Shown: positions 37,376 to 46,902 of the stretch, one piece after another | Layout of the letters: each line of letters opens with the position of its first letter | Numbering within the stretch: position 1 is the stretch's first letter | Assembly (NCBI RefSeq): GCF_005222785.1 | Contig: NZ_STGH01000002.1 | Span: 434,001-498,000 of the forward strand | Direction: 5' to 3' | DNA: 64,000 nt | DNA from: Rhodobacter sp. SY28-1 | GTDB taxonomy: Bacteria; Pseudomonadota; Alphaproteobacteria; Rhodobacterales; Rhodobacteraceae | Notes under the pieces: model-generated | The model's database searches: none | The model's input: only the letters and a program-made list of their open reading frames with translations | What the model was told of the DNA's origin: nothing | Translations under genes and position numbers: made by a program

Positions 37376-38335
37376 ATGGGCCGCATCGCACTGGTCAGTT
37401 GCATGCGGAACGAGGGGATCCATCTCCTCGAATGGCTCGCCTATCACCGCGTGATCGGCTTCGGCCCGGTGGTGATCTGCACCAACGATTGCGACGACGG
37501 CTCCGACACCCTCCTCGACCGCCTCGCCACCCAGGGCGAGGTGACCCACCTGCCGAACCCCCTCCCCCCCGGCACCCCACCCCAGGCCGCAGGCATCCCC
37601 CGCGCCATGGCGCACCTGGCCCAGACCGATGCCGAATGGCTCGCCCATCTCGACAGCGACGAATTCCTGACCATCTCCCCCGGTGCCGCCCCCGTCCAGA
37701 CCCTGATCGACCGCGCAAAAGACGCCCACACCATCGCGCTTCCCTGGCGCATGTTCGGCGACAACGGCCACCGCGACTGGCCCGGCGAAACCCTCCGCGC
37801 CTTCACCGCCTGCGAACCCGCCCCCGACCCCACCACCGTCAAGTTCAAGTCGCTCTTCCGCTTTCGCGCCTTCGCCTCGGCCTCCGACCACATGCCGACG
37901 CAGCCCCTGATCGACGCCCCCCTCGCTGTCAACGCCGCCGGAGAGCCCCTCTCCTCCGCCCCCCTCCACGGCGCCCCGCGCTCACGCTACCAGCCAGTGG
38001 AAACCGCCCTCAGGGGCGGCGCGCAGATCAACCACTACGCCACTCGGTCGACCGACGTCTTCCTCTTGAAGAACGACCGCGGCCGCGGCATGGGCCCGCC
38101 GTCCGACAAATACCACCTCGGCTCGAAATGGCACCGCATCGCCAACCGGAACGACACGCAGGACCGCTCCATCCTCGCCCGCTGGCCCGAAACCGCGGCC
38201 GAGCTTTCTCGCCTCCGCGCCCTTCCCGGCATCACTGACGCCGAAGCTCGTTGCCGCGACTGGTTCGCCGCCACCAAGGCCGCCCGCCTCACCCCCGACA
38301 ATCTGACCCGCTGGACGAAAAGGGCCGCCGCATGA
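37376..38335 (+). CDS. Glycosyltransferase family 2/GT92-like
   Basis: A 319-residue protein starting RIALVSCMRNEGIHLLEWLAYHRVIGF, a hallmark of the Glyco_tranf_2_4/GT92 group; ICTNDCDDGSD and WLAHLDSDEFL (DxD, near residue 95) follow. C-terminal QINHYATRSTDVFLLKNDRG is also family-typical. It begins right after the upstream two-part protein, and its stop overlaps the next start as ATGA. The acceptor is unknown. Confidence 0.82.
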   Translation: MGRIALVSCMRNEGIHLLEWLAYHRVIGFGPVVICTNDCDDGSDTLLDRLATQGEVTHLPNPLPPGTPPQAAGIPRAMAHLAQTDAEWLAHLDSDEFLTISPGAAPVQTLIDRAKDAHTIALPWRMFGDNGHRDWPGETLRAFTACEPAPDPTTVKFKSLFRFRAFASASDHMPTQPLIDAPLAVNAAGEPLSSAPLHGAPRSRYQPVETALRGGAQINHYATRSTDVFLLKNDRGRGMGPPSDKYHLGSKWHRIANRNDTQDRSILARWPETAAELSRLRALPGITDAEARCRDWFAATKAARLTPDNLTRWTKRAAA

Positions 38336-38727
38336 CCCCCGAACTGACCGTCCTCGCCCTTGCCGGCCTGCTCCAGGCCCTCCAGTTCGTCCTCTTCGCC
38401 GTCCGCGCGAACGTCGAGCTGGGCACCGGCTACACCTCCAGCCCCCGCGACCGCCCCCCCTCGCGCGAGATGTCCATCCTGACCGGCCGCTTGCAGCGCG
38501 CGCTGAACAACCACTTCGAAGGGCTGATCCTGTTCACCCTCGCCGTTGTGGTCGTTACCCTCGGCAACCAGTCCACCGTCACCACGCAATATGCCGCCTG
38601 GACCTACCTCGTGGCCCGCCTCCTCTACATCCCCGCCTATGCCTTCGGCTGGCGCCCTTGGCGCTCGGCCATCTGGGGCGTAGGCTTCTTTGCAACCCTG
38701 ACGATGATCGTGGCCGCCCTTATCTGA
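38332..38727 (+). CDS. MAPEG family membrane protein
   Basis: A 131-residue protein with four hydrophobic segments. The MAPEG signature [21 protein letters not shown] (residues 46-66) is present, then [26 protein letters not shown]. Eukaryotic members are glutathione-dependent; bacterial roles are unknown. ATG 38332 overlaps the glycosyltransferase stop by 4 bp. Confidence 0.85.
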   Translation: MTPELTVLALAGLLQALQFVLFAVRANVELGTGYTSSPRDRPPSREMSILTGRLQRALNNHFEGLILFTLAVVVVTLGNQSTVTTQYAAWTYLVARLLYIPAYAFGWRPWRSAIWGVGFFATLTMIVAALI

Positions 38728-38730
38728 CCC

Positions 38731-38790
38731 TTTCATCTGTCCGAAAATATCCTGCGGGGGTCCGGGGGTGCAAAACCCCCCGCTCCGACA
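38731..38790 (+). repeat. Dispersed repeat, G-rich variant upstream of lpd
   Basis: GAAAATATCCTGCGGGGG followed by a GGGGGT-N5-ACCCCC hairpin (38764-38780). It has the same layout as the copy at 14887-14946. It lies 4 bp after the MAPEG stop and 23 bp before the lpd start, so it may end the upstream transcript. Confidence 0.55.
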
Positions 38791-38812
38791 CGAACCACAA
38801 GGAACCGACCAA

Positions 38813-40201
38813 ATGGCAGATTTCGACACCATCATCATCGGCGCCGGCCCCGGCGGTTACGTCGCCGCGATCCGGGCCGCGCAACTGGGGCAAAAGGTCG
38901 CCTGCGTCGAGGGACGCGAGACCCTCGGCGGCACCTGCCTCAACGTCGGTTGCATCCCGTCGAAGGCCATGCTCCACGCCACCCACATGCTGCACGAAAC
39001 GCATGAGAACTTCGAGAAGATGGGCCTGATCGGCGCCTCCCCGAAAGTCGACTGGGCCAAGATGCAGGCCTACAAGGATGATGTCGTCACGGGCAACACC
39101 AAGGGGATCGAGTTCCTGTTCAAGAAGAACAAGGTCACCTCGCTGAAAGGCTGGGCGACGATCCCCGCCCCGGGCCAGGTGAAGGTCGGCGACGACCTCC
39201 ACACCGCGAAGAACATCGTCATCGCCACCGGGTCCGAGGCCTCCTCTCTCCCCGGCGTGACCGTGGACGAGGAAACCATCGTCACCTCCACCGGCGCCCT
39301 CACTCTGGCGAAGCCCCCGAAGACCATGGTCGTCATCGGTGCCGGCGTCATCGGGCTTGAGATGGGCTCCGTCTACGCCCGCCTCGGCACCGAGGTCACC
39401 GTGGTCGAATACCTCGACGCCATCACCCCCGGCATGGACGCCGAGGTCGCCAAGACCTTCCAGCGCATCCTAACCAAGCAAGGCCTGAAGTTCGTCCTTG
39501 GGGCCGCCGTCCAGTCCGTCACCAAGACCAAGAAGGGCGCGACCGTCACCTACAAGCTTAAGAAGAACGACGCTGAGGCCACCCTCGACGCCGACATCGT
39601 TCTCGTCGCCACCGGCCGCAAACCCTATACCACAGGCCTCGGCCTCGAAGCCCTGGGCGTCGAAATGGGCCCCCGTGGCACGATCAAGACCGACGCCCAC
39701 TGGCAGACCAACATCCCCGGCCTCTTCGCCATCGGCGACGCCATCGCCGGGCCGATGCTGGCCCACAAGGCGGAAGACGAGGGCATGGCCGTGGCCGAGG
39801 TCCTGTCCGGCAAGCACGGCCACGTCAACTATGGCGTCATCCCCGGCGTGATCTACACCACGCCCGAGGTCGCCAACGTCGGCCAGACCGAGGAGCAGCT
39901 CAAAGCCGAAGGCCGCGCCTACAAGGTCGGCAAGTTCCCCTTCATGGGCAACGCCCGCGCCAAGGCCGTCTTCCAGGCCGAAGGCTTCGTCAAGCTGATC
40001 GCCGACGCCGCCACCGACCGCATCCTCGGCTGCCACATCATCGGCCCGGCCGCAGGCGACCTGATCCACGAGGTCTGCGTCGCGATGGAGTTCGGCGCCA
40101 GCGCGCAGGACCTCGCGCTCACCTGCCACGCGCACCCGACCTGGTCCGAAGCCGTGCGCGAAGCCGCCCTTGCCTGCGGCGACGGGGCAATTCACGCGTG
40201 A
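38813..40201 (+). CDS. lpd: Dihydrolipoyl dehydrogenase (E3)
   Basis: A 462-residue flavoenzyme re-oxidising lipoyl groups. Seen: FAD site [14 protein letters not shown] (residues 6-19), redox disulfide [13 protein letters not shown] (C42, C47), NAD site [21 protein letters not shown], the [20 protein letters not shown] region, and interface motif HAHPTWSE with catalytic H441 and E446. AAGGA precedes ATG 38813. It serves 2-oxoglutarate dehydrogenase by location. A long hairpin follows its stop. Confidence 0.97.
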   Translation: MADFDTIIIGAGPGGYVAAIRAAQLGQKVACVEGRETLGGTCLNVGCIPSKAMLHATHMLHETHENFEKMGLIGASPKVDWAKMQAYKDDVVTGNTKGIEFLFKKNKVTSLKGWATIPAPGQVKVGDDLHTAKNIVIATGSEASSLPGVTVDEETIVTSTGALTLAKPPKTMVVIGAGVIGLEMGSVYARLGTEVTVVEYLDAITPGMDAEVAKTFQRILTKQGLKFVLGAAVQSVTKTKKGATVTYKLKKNDAEATLDADIVLVATGRKPYTTGLGLEALGVEMGPRGTIKTDAHWQTNIPGLFAIGDAIAGPMLAHKAEDEGMAVAEVLSGKHGHVNYGVIPGVIYTTPEVANVGQTEEQLKAEGRAYKVGKFPFMGNARAKAVFQAEGFVKLIADAATDRILGCHIIGPAAGDLIHEVCVAMEFGASAQDLALTCHAHPTWSEAVREAALACGDGAIHA

Positions 40202-40218
40202 GTGGCCACGCCTGACCA

Positions 40219-40300
40219 GACGGCTCCTCGTTCGACTTCGTCTCCTCCCCGCAAGGCCACCCGAGCGAGGAGGAACGAAGTCCCCGACGAGCCGCTCCGC
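40219..40300. terminator. Long imperfect hairpin after lpd
   Basis: CGGCTC near 40220 pairs with GAGCCG near 40298, and GACTTCG, CTCCTC pair with CGAAGTC, GAGGAG inside, giving a roughly 30-bp imperfect stem. It separates lpd from the convergent gene at 40300. Confidence 0.65.
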
Positions 40301-41055
40301 TAAAGCCGCCGCAGCCGTCCCAGCGTCAGCCCCACCGCCCGCAGTTCCCGGCTTCCCGGCCTGATCCGCGACAGTCCCGCGGCCAGCCATCTCACCGGCG
40401 TCAGCCAGCGCACCAACCGCCGCACGGCCGCCGTCGCGCCCTCCGGGGCCGAGATCGCATAGGCCCCCAGCGCCGCCTCCAGCCAGCGGCCATCCTCGGG
40501 CCACTGCGTGAAGGCCGTCTGCGCGAACATCACCACATCCGCCGCCTGCCAGACGCCTGCGCGCTGTGCCCGCCGGAACCGCTCCAGGTCGATGAACCGC
40601 GCGGCGCTGCCGTCCCAGCAGACATCGCGCACCGCAGGCCGCCCGTGCGCCATCCCGGCCCAGTGCAGCCGCCCCAGCGACCTGCCCGCTTCGGTAAAGG
40701 CGCGCAGCTTTTCCGCCTCATCGCGCCCCGGATCGGCGGCCACATCCGGCAAGGTCGGCCCCGCGTCCGGCATCAGCAGCCAGTCCAGCCCCTCTTGCGC
40801 CACCCCTGCCACCGGCAACCCTGCCGCCGCCAGCGCCCGCAGACCCTCCCGTTCCGCCGCGAAAGCCTTGGCCGGATCGCCCTTCTGCAGCCGCAGCCGC
40901 CCCGACAGCCGCTCGACCCGCTTCAGCCAGAAGCGCCGCCCGTCGGGCAGGTCCAGCCGCCGCACCCGGCGCGGGGGGTCGGTTAACGCCTTCGACAGGG
41001 CCGCATCAAGATCAGGATCGGGCACCAGCGCGCTCCGGGAATGAACGCAGCCCAT
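40300..41055 (-). CDS. Protein-kinase-like / lipopolysaccharide kinase-like protein
   Basis: A 251-residue protein with a minimal kinase fold: FWLKRVERLSGR with a candidate ATP Lys, AAEREGLRALAAAGLPV (helix C-like), WLLMPDAG hinge, GRLHWAGMAHGRPAVRDVCW in place of the HxD catalytic loop (H-G-R-P), and AARFIDLERFRR as the D-x-E metal loop. Such proteins include KdkA/WaaP and RIO-like kinases. Given the many sugar-transferase genes nearby, a glycan or lipid kinase is plausible. A phosphotransferase (APH-like) is the alternative. Confidence 0.65.
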   Translation of the reverse strand: MGCVHSRSALVPDPDLDAALSKALTDPPRRVRRLDLPDGRRFWLKRVERLSGRLRLQKGDPAKAFAAEREGLRALAAAGLPVAGVAQEGLDWLLMPDAGPTLPDVAADPGRDEAEKLRAFTEAGRSLGRLHWAGMAHGRPAVRDVCWDGSAARFIDLERFRRAQRAGVWQAADVVMFAQTAFTQWPEDGRWLEAALGAYAISAPEGATAAVRRLVRWLTPVRWLAAGLSRIRPGSRELRAVGLTLGRLRRL

Positions 41056-41097
41056 GTAACGCCTGGACGACAGGATTGCAAAAGCCCCGCGGCCCCG

Positions 41098-41790
41098 TCA
41101 GGCGACGCGCCGCTCGACCGGGGCGAACACGCTCAGCTTCAGCCATTTCTGCATTGATCGCCGGATCGCTGGGTCCCCGTCCAGCCGGACCCGGCCCGCA
41201 TCGACCTCCGGCCCCAGCCGCGCCAGCCCCATCCAGATCGCCGTCATCGTCTTCAACGAGCTGGTGACCAAGAGGTCCACCTCATACCCCGGGTCAAAGC
41301 TGCACAGGTCGACCTCGCCCGATTCCACCACCAGCCAGTAGTTCCGCCGGTCCTGTGGCAACTCGGGATACAGAAACTGTATCGTGCAGCGCCGCTCGGG
41401 CAGCGGGTCCGGGCTGAGGTTGCGGCGCATGTCCCACATCAGCAGCGTCGGGTCCAGATTGCGCAGCGACAGCCGCGATTCCACCCATCGCTGGCCCCAG
41501 TTTCCGATCCCGATGACGATGGGCCGCAATTCTTCGCCTGCCTCGGTCAAGTGATACTCGAACCCACCCCCAGCAATGGGCGTGGTACGGATCACGCCGG
41601 AAACCTCCAGCTCTTTCAACCGCTTGGACAACAGCGTCGGCGACATCCGCGGCAAGCCCCGTCGCAGATCGTTGAACCTTGTGCTGCCACACAACATTTC
41701 GCGCAGGATCACGACCGTCCAGCGCGAACACAGGATTTCGGCCGCCATCGAGACGGGGCAGAACTGGCCATAACTTGCGGTCTCGGTCAT
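41098..41790 (-). CDS. HxlR family transcriptional regulator
   Basis: A 230-residue protein. The HxlR winged helix is at residues 8-100: YGQFCPVSMAAEILCSRWTVVILREMLCGSTRFNDLRRGLPRMSPTLLSKRLKELE, cited here by its ends; C11 is the family's conserved Cys that may sense redox or aldehydes. About 130 further residues form a C-terminal domain (SCP2-like, NYWLVVESGEVDLCSF) that may bind a ligand. GGAGGG precedes ATG 41790. It is divergent from an acyl-CoA dehydrogenase gene, its probable target. Confidence 0.88.
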   Translation of the reverse strand: MTETASYGQFCPVSMAAEILCSRWTVVILREMLCGSTRFNDLRRGLPRMSPTLLSKRLKELEVSGVIRTTPIAGGGFEYHLTEAGEELRPIVIGIGNWGQRWVESRLSLRNLDPTLLMWDMRRNLSPDPLPERRCTIQFLYPELPQDRRNYWLVVESGEVDLCSFDPGYEVDLLVTSSLKTMTAIWMGLARLGPEVDAGRVRLDGDPAIRRSMQKWLKLSVFAPVERRVA

Positions 41791-41913
41791 CGGGAACCCT
41801 CCATTTCCAGGCAAGGGTAACAGCCCCGAAGAGTCGCACCTAGTACAGTTCATGGACTGGCCGAAACACCACCCGGCGCGCAGTCTAAAGGCATTCGCAG
41901 AACAGACTGGAGA

Positions 41914-43074
41914 ATGACCATGACATTGCAGGACGAAATCACCAAAACCACCGCCGACCGGGTCGGCTGCGTCGAGATTGCCGAGGGTTTGGCCGACCGG
42001 ATCGCCGCCGGGGCGGAACGGGCCGATGCGGAAGACCGCTTCGTCGCCGAAAACTACGCCCTCCTGCGCGAGTCCGGCCTGGTTGAGGCGGGCGTTCCCC
42101 ATGACCTCGGTGGCGGCGGCGCGGATGTGCGAGAGCTGTCGTCGATGCTCCGCGTCCTCGGCCGGGCCTGCGGGTCCACAGCGCTCGCCTTCGCGATGCA
42201 TACGCATCAGGTGGCGATCCCGGCCTGGCGCTGGCAGCACCAGAAGGTTGCCGCCGTCGAGCCCCTGTTGAAACGCATCGCGGCCGAGCGCATCATCCTC
42301 CTCTCCAGCGGCGGATCAGACTGGATCGCCGGTTCAGGCGAGGCCCGTCCCGTCGAAGGCGGCTACCGCATCCATGGCCGCAAGGTCTTCACCTCGGGCG
42401 CCGCTGCCGGGAACATCCTGATGACCGGCGCGGTGCTGGACCAGGGCGGCGAACGCCATGTCCTCCATTTCGGTGTCGCGATGAAGGGCGAAGGCGTCCG
42501 GATCGAGGACACCTGGCACACCCTTGGCATGCGCGGCACCGGGTCGAACGACGTGGTCCTGGACGGCTACTTCGTCCCCGACGCTGCCGTCGCGCTGAAA
42601 CGCAAGGCCGGGGAATGGCACCCGCTGTTCCAGATCATCGGCACCATCGCCTTCCCGCTGATCTACGCGGCCTACCTTGGCGTCGCCGAAAGCGCCTGCG
42701 ACATTGCGCTGAAGCTGGCGCGCAAGCGACCCCTGACCCACGACCTCCGCGCGCTGGCCGGGCGGATGATGACCGAACTCCGCGGCGCGGAACTGGCCCA
42801 AGAGTCCATGATGGCCGCGGCCGAACGCAATGCCCCTTCGGCCGACACGATCAACGCCGTGATGATGGCCAAGTCCCTGATGGCCGACCATGCCATCCGC
42901 GCGGTGGAGCTGGCGATGGAACTCGCAGGCGGCGCGGGCTTCTACCGCTCGGTGGGCCTGGAGCGGCGCTTCCGCGACATCCAGGGTGCGCGCTACCACC
43001 CGATGCAGCGCGGCGCGCAGGCGCAATATTCCGGCGCGATGGCCTTGGGCGAACCCGTCACGACGGTGTTCTAG
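41914..43074 (+). CDS. Acyl-CoA dehydrogenase family protein
   Basis: A 386-residue flavoprotein: N-terminal helical domain (FVAENYALLRESGLVEAGVPHDLGGGGADV), middle beta domain (ILLSSGGSDWIAGSGEARPVEGGYRIHGRKVFTSGAAAGN, residues about 125-165) and C-terminal helices ending GGAGFYRSVGLERRFRDIQGARYHPM. The position equivalent to the catalytic Glu is not obvious, so it may be a monooxygenase- or desulfurisation-type member (DszC-like) rather than a beta-oxidation enzyme. It is divergent from the HxlR regulator, about 120 bp away. Confidence 0.8.
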   Translation: MTMTLQDEITKTTADRVGCVEIAEGLADRIAAGAERADAEDRFVAENYALLRESGLVEAGVPHDLGGGGADVRELSSMLRVLGRACGSTALAFAMHTHQVAIPAWRWQHQKVAAVEPLLKRIAAERIILLSSGGSDWIAGSGEARPVEGGYRIHGRKVFTSGAAAGNILMTGAVLDQGGERHVLHFGVAMKGEGVRIEDTWHTLGMRGTGSNDVVLDGYFVPDAAVALKRKAGEWHPLFQIIGTIAFPLIYAAYLGVAESACDIALKLARKRPLTHDLRALAGRMMTELRGAELAQESMMAAAERNAPSADTINAVMMAKSLMADHAIRAVELAMELAGGAGFYRSVGLERRFRDIQGARYHPMQRGAQAQYSGAMALGEPVTTVF

Positions 43075-43113
43075 GATCGAAAGGGGCGGTCGACACAGGC
43101 CGCCCCACCCCCC

Positions 43114-44007
43114 TTACGGCTGGCTCTGCAAAAGAAGCATCACGCCCAGCATGATCACCGCCATCCCGACCACCTGCCGGGGCCGCACCGCCTGACCCAT
43201 CACCACGACCGACACCGCCAGCGCCATGATCACCTCGACCAGCGCCAGCGTGCGGACATTCGCGGCCGAGGTCAGCGAAAACCCGATGAACCAGAACTGC
43301 GAGGCAAAGGCCCCCAGAAACCCCGCACCAAGCGAGGCCCGCCAGACCCGCAGAGACCCGAACAGCGCCGCCCGGTCAAAGGCCATCAGCCACAGGGACA
43401 GAACCCCGGCCTGCAGGACAAGACTGACCACCAGGATCGTCGTCGCCCGGATCAGGAACTCGCCCGAGGGCAGCGCCAGAATGCCACCCCGGAATCCGAT
43501 CGCCGCCAGGCCGAACAGCGCCCCGGCGACCAGCCCGGTTAGGACCGACCCCCCGTCCCGCCACAGCGCCAGACCCATCCCCGGCTTTACCGACATCAGG
43601 ACCACCCCGACCGTGGCGATCACGATGGCCGCCAGCATCGGCAGGCTCAGATGGTCGCCCAGCACCACCGCCCCGATCAGCGCGACCAGCACCGGCTCGG
43701 TCTTGATCCAGGCCGTGGTCACGGCAAAGCTCTGCGACTTCATCGTGTACAGCATCAGGGCCGTCGCCGCGATCTGCGACAGGGCTCCCAGCAGGGTGAA
43801 CCCAAGCGCTTCGGCCGTCACAGACGGCACCGACCCGCCACCGAACCCAACGACCAGCCCCAGGAACAGCACCGCAAACGGCAACCCGAACAGGAACCGG
43901 ACCTGGGTCGCACCCAGCGTGCCGATGGCCCGGGTCAGGCTCGCCTGCGTCGCGTTGCGGGCGGTCTGAGCGGCGGCCGCGATCAGCGTCGCCAGCACCC
44001 AGCCCAT
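43114..44007 (-). CDS. DMT/EamA family exporter
   Basis: A 297-residue protein with ten hydrophobic segments in two EamA halves; GTLGATQVRFLFGLPFAVLF and AWIKTEPVLVALIGAVVLGDHLSLPM in the first, VIMALAVSVVVMGQAVRPRQVVGMAVIMLGV at the end of the second. It probably exports amino acids or other small metabolites across the inner membrane. The gene starts 4 bp after the hemE stop, so it is co-transcribed with hemE. Confidence 0.88.
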   Translation of the reverse strand: MGWVLATLIAAAAQTARNATQASLTRAIGTLGATQVRFLFGLPFAVLFLGLVVGFGGGSVPSVTAEALGFTLLGALSQIAATALMLYTMKSQSFAVTTAWIKTEPVLVALIGAVVLGDHLSLPMLAAIVIATVGVVLMSVKPGMGLALWRDGGSVLTGLVAGALFGLAAIGFRGGILALPSGEFLIRATTILVVSLVLQAGVLSLWLMAFDRAALFGSLRVWRASLGAGFLGAFASQFWFIGFSLTSAANVRTLALVEVIMALAVSVVVMGQAVRPRQVVGMAVIMLGVMLLLQSQP

Positions 44008-44011
44008 CGGC

Positions 44012-45052
44012 TCAACCGCCGCCCGGTGTGCCCCGGATCGTGTCGATCATCAGTTGCACATTGTCCGGATGCGCATCCGGCGTGATCCCGTGGCCGAGGT
44101 TGAAGATATGCGGCCCCTTGGAAAACGCCCGCACGACATGCTGCGTCGCTGCGATCAGCGCCTGCCCTCCCGTCACCATATGCTCAGGCGCAAGGTTGCC
44201 CTGCACGCAACCGTCGATCTGCACATTCGCCGCCGCCCATTCCGGGCTGACCGAGTTATCAATCGCCACGCAGTCCGCACCTGTCCGGTGCGCAAACCCT
44301 ATGTACCCCTGTCCCGCCTCACGCGGGAAGGCGATGACCGGAATCCCCGGATGCCGCGCCTTCAGGGCCGCGATGATCTTGGCGGTCGGCGCCTCGGCGA
44401 AGTCCTTGAAATCCTGCCCCTTCAGCGACCCGGCCCAGCTGTCGAACAGCTTGACGACCTCGGCCCCCGCCTCGATCTGCGCCGAGAGGTATTCCACCGT
44501 CGCGTCCGAAATCTTGTCGATCAGCGCCTGGAACGTCGCGCGGTCCCCGGCCTTCAACGCATGCGCCGCCGCCTGATCCTTCGACCCCTTCCCCGCGATC
44601 ATGTAGGTCGCCACCGTCCAGGGCGCGCCCGCAAAGCCGATCAGCGTCGTCTCCTTCGGCAAAGCCCGCGCCAGGATCTTCACCGTCTCATACACGGGCG
44701 AAAGCGTCTCGTGGATCGCCTCGACGGGCTTCAGGTTCGCCACCTGCGACGCCGTGTCCGTCGTCTCCATCCGGGGGCCTTCGCCCGTCTCGAACCACAG
44801 CTTCGGCCCCAGTGCCTGCGGCAGCAGCAGGATGTCGGCAAACAGGATCGCCGCATCGAACCCATAGCGCCGGATCGGCTGCAGCGTCACCTCGGCGGCC
44901 AGCTCCGGATTGTAGCACAGCGACAGGAAATCCCCCGCCTTCGCTCTCGTCTCGCGGTACTCCGGCAGATAGCGTCCCGCCTGTCGCATCATCCAGATCG
45001 GCGGGGTCGGCAGCACCTCGCCCTTCAGCGCGCGCAGGATCGTCTTGGTCAT
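44012..45052 (-). CDS. hemE: Uroporphyrinogen decarboxylase
   Basis: A 346-residue cytosolic enzyme converting uroporphyrinogen III to coproporphyrinogen III in heme and bacteriochlorophyll synthesis. Signatures: [17 protein letters not shown] near residue 17, with the substrate-binding Arg, [13 protein letters not shown] with the catalytic Asp, [20 protein letters not shown] and NLGHGI near the C-terminus. ATG 45052 follows AAAAGGAC. It is divergent from hemC with only 93 bp between, so both heme genes probably share a regulatory region. Confidence 0.97.
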   Translation of the reverse strand: MTKTILRALKGEVLPTPPIWMMRQAGRYLPEYRETRAKAGDFLSLCYNPELAAEVTLQPIRRYGFDAAILFADILLLPQALGPKLWFETGEGPRMETTDTASQVANLKPVEAIHETLSPVYETVKILARALPKETTLIGFAGAPWTVATYMIAGKGSKDQAAAHALKAGDRATFQALIDKISDATVEYLSAQIEAGAEVVKLFDSWAGSLKGQDFKDFAEAPTAKIIAALKARHPGIPVIAFPREAGQGYIGFAHRTGADCVAIDNSVSPEWAAANVQIDGCVQGNLAPEHMVTGGQALIAATQHVVRAFSKGPHIFNLGHGITPDAHPDNVQLMIDTIRGTPGGG

Positions 45053-45145
45053 GTCCAGTCCTTTTCGTCTTGCCCCATGGGTCGGCTGCCCCGCCCGGCT
45101 TGTCAAGAGTTGTCAGCCGCGCCTGACACCGTTAAGCCTTGGCGC

Positions 45146-46084
45146 ATGAGCGATGATCTGCCCACCCCCGTGAAGCCCCTCAAGATCGGCACCCGAGGCT
45201 CCCCCCTCGCCCTCTGGCAAGCGCACGAGACACGGCGCAGCCTGATGGAGGCCTTCGCGCTGCCCGAGGCCGCCTTCGAAATCGTGGTCATTAAGGTCAC
45301 CGGCGACCAGATCCAGGACAAGGCCCTGCGCGAGATCGGCGGCAAGGGCCTCTTTACCCGCGAGATCGAAGAGGCGCTGCTCGACGCCAGCATCGACATC
45401 GCCGTCCATTCGATGAAGGACATGCCGACGCAGCAGCCCGAGGGCTTGATCCTCGACTGCTACCTCCCCCGCGCCGACGTCCGCGATGCCTTCGTCTCCC
45501 CCCGCTACGCCAGCATCCGTGACTTGCCGCAGGGCGCGACCGTCGGCTCCTCCTCCCTCCGCCGCCGCGCCCAACTCGCCCTCCGCCGCCCCGACCTCCA
45601 GCTCGTGGAATTCCGCGGCAACGTGCAAACCCGGATGCGGAAACTCGACGAATGCGTGGCCCACGCCACCTTCCTCGCCATGGCAGGCCTCACGCGCCTT
45701 GGCATGACCCATGTCGCCCGCTCTGCCATAGCACCCGAAGAAATGCTCCCCGCCGTCGCCCAGGGTGCCATCGGAATCGAACGTCGCGTGGCTGACCCCC
45801 GCACCGCCGCCATGCTCGCCCGCATCCACGACCAAGACACCGGCCTCCGCCTTGCCGCCGAGCGCAGCTTCCTCGCCACCCTCGACGGCTCCTGCGAAAC
45901 CCCCATCGCGGGCCTAGCGGTTCTGGAAGGTGATACCCTCTGGCTCCGCGGCGAACTCCTCCGCCCCGACGGCTCCGCCAACGTCGCAGGCGAACGCCGC
46001 GGCCCAGTCGGACAAGGCTCCGACATCGGTCGCGCCCTCGCAAAAGAGCTCCTCTCCAAGGCGGGGCCAAACTTCTTCCACTAA
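45146..46084 (+). CDS. hemC: Hydroxymethylbilane synthase (porphobilinogen deaminase)
   Basis: A 312-residue enzyme joining four porphobilinogens. Seen: KIGTRGSPLALWQA at the start, VHSMKDMPT with the catalytic Asp, VGSSSLRRRAQL for cofactor binding, EFRGNVQTRMRKL and the dipyrromethane-cofactor Cys C250 in LDGSCETPIAG. The length is normal. ATG 45146 lacks a strong ribosome site. The repeat CAAATACTCCCGCCGGAGGC lies 66 bp after its stop. Confidence 0.96.
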   Translation: MSDDLPTPVKPLKIGTRGSPLALWQAHETRRSLMEAFALPEAAFEIVVIKVTGDQIQDKALREIGGKGLFTREIEEALLDASIDIAVHSMKDMPTQQPEGLILDCYLPRADVRDAFVSPRYASIRDLPQGATVGSSSLRRRAQLALRRPDLQLVEFRGNVQTRMRKLDECVAHATFLAMAGLTRLGMTHVARSAIAPEEMLPAVAQGAIGIERRVADPRTAAMLARIHDQDTGLRLAAERSFLATLDGSCETPIAGLAVLEGDTLWLRGELLRPDGSANVAGERRGPVGQGSDIGRALAKELLSKAGPNFFH

Positions 46085-46150
46085 GGTCGCGCCCGCGCCT
46101 GCCTCCGCCACCCCGCAAGCGAAGGCCGACCCGCAGTCTTGCCCACGACC

Positions 46151-46170
46151 CAAATACTCCCGCCGGAGGC
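46151..46170 (+). repeat. Dispersed repeat CAAATACTCCCGCCGGAGGC, copy after hemC
   Basis: Exact consensus copy, preceded by CTTGCCCACGACC, like the TTTGCCCATGT lead of other copies. CTCC and GGAG can pair around CGCC to make a small hairpin, and on the minus strand it reads as a hairpin followed by TATTTG. Confidence 0.7.
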
Positions 46171-46304
46171 ACCGCCGCCTGCCCAAGGCGCTGCTCCCGA
46201 CGATGGCAACCCGCAGCCCGTCCCGCTCCCTCGTCCCGCTTGCGGCCCCGTCCCGCCCTTGTCTAATCTCAAGGTCGCTCACCCCGTGCAAAGGTTCGTC
46301 TTCC

Positions 46305-46676
46305 GTGCTCCGTTTCCTTCTCTTCCCCGCCCTCGCCGCCTCCAACCTTGCCCTTCCCCAGCCCTCCCTCGCCCAGGACGACGCAACGCTTGGCGCAGCT
46401 GAATTCGGCGCCGAGATCGCGGCCGAGATCGAAACCGTCCGCAACCTCTGCGCGCAGTTCTTCTTCGTGAATCCCCGCGTCGCCGATGACATCCAGGCCG
46501 AGGGGTTCGCTATGCTGTCCCAGGTCCCCGAGGCCAAGGCGAAACAGCTTCTCGACGAGAAGATCAAGGCCTCGTTGAACGAGGTGTCCGCATCCGATCC
46601 CGAAACCTGGTGCCAGTCCACGCGCGACCGCATGAGCCAGACCGGCGGCCCCTTCGCCGCCCTCTACGCCGAATAG
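46305..46676 (+). CDS. Small secreted protein of unknown function
   Basis: About 123 residues from GTG 46305 (AAAGG 10 bp upstream). Residues 1-21 form a signal peptide (VLRFLLFPALAASNLALPQPSLA). The mature helical part has two Cys (VRNLCAQFF, ETWCQST) and LSQVPEAKAKQLLDEKIKASLNEV. No family is recognised. An ATG start is not available near the signal sequence. Predicted periplasmic. Confidence 0.6.
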   Translation: MLRFLLFPALAASNLALPQPSLAQDDATLGAAEFGAEIAAEIETVRNLCAQFFFVNPRVADDIQAEGFAMLSQVPEAKAKQLLDEKIKASLNEVSASDPETWCQSTRDRMSQTGGPFAALYAE

Positions 46677-46777
46677 CCTCACGCCCACAGCGCAGCACCT
46701 GCCGGAGGGATGCGACGAAGGGCAGGCCACAGTCGGCCTCCGCCCTGCATCAACGTGCCCGGCATTTGCCCATGTTC

Positions 46778-46797
46778 CAAATACTCCCGCCGGAGGC
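46778..46797 (+). repeat. Dispersed repeat CAAATACTCCCGCCGGAGGC
   Basis: Exact copy preceded by ATTTGCCCATGTTC. It lies 102 bp after the stop of the gene at 46305-46676; the rest of the gap to 46903 shows no gene. Confidence 0.7.
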
Positions 46798-46902
46798 AGC
46801 GCCCTCAGCCTCTCCAGCGTCGCGGTTCGTCCCTGCGCCCAGCCCCGCGACTGCCGCGCAGCAAACCCGACCCCTCAGGCCGGATCGAACACCTCCGCCT
46901 GG

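Noticed and set aside
35702-37969. A 755-codon minus-strand frame opposite the genes at 35804-38335.
   Set aside because: Glycine/valine-rich shadow with no motif; the plus-strand frames carry clear methyltransferase and glycosyltransferase motifs and ATGA overlaps.
41791-41913. A possible HxlR operator around CTAGTACAGTTCATGGACT.
   Set aside because: The dyad is weak and HxlR operators are not well enough defined to call it by eye.
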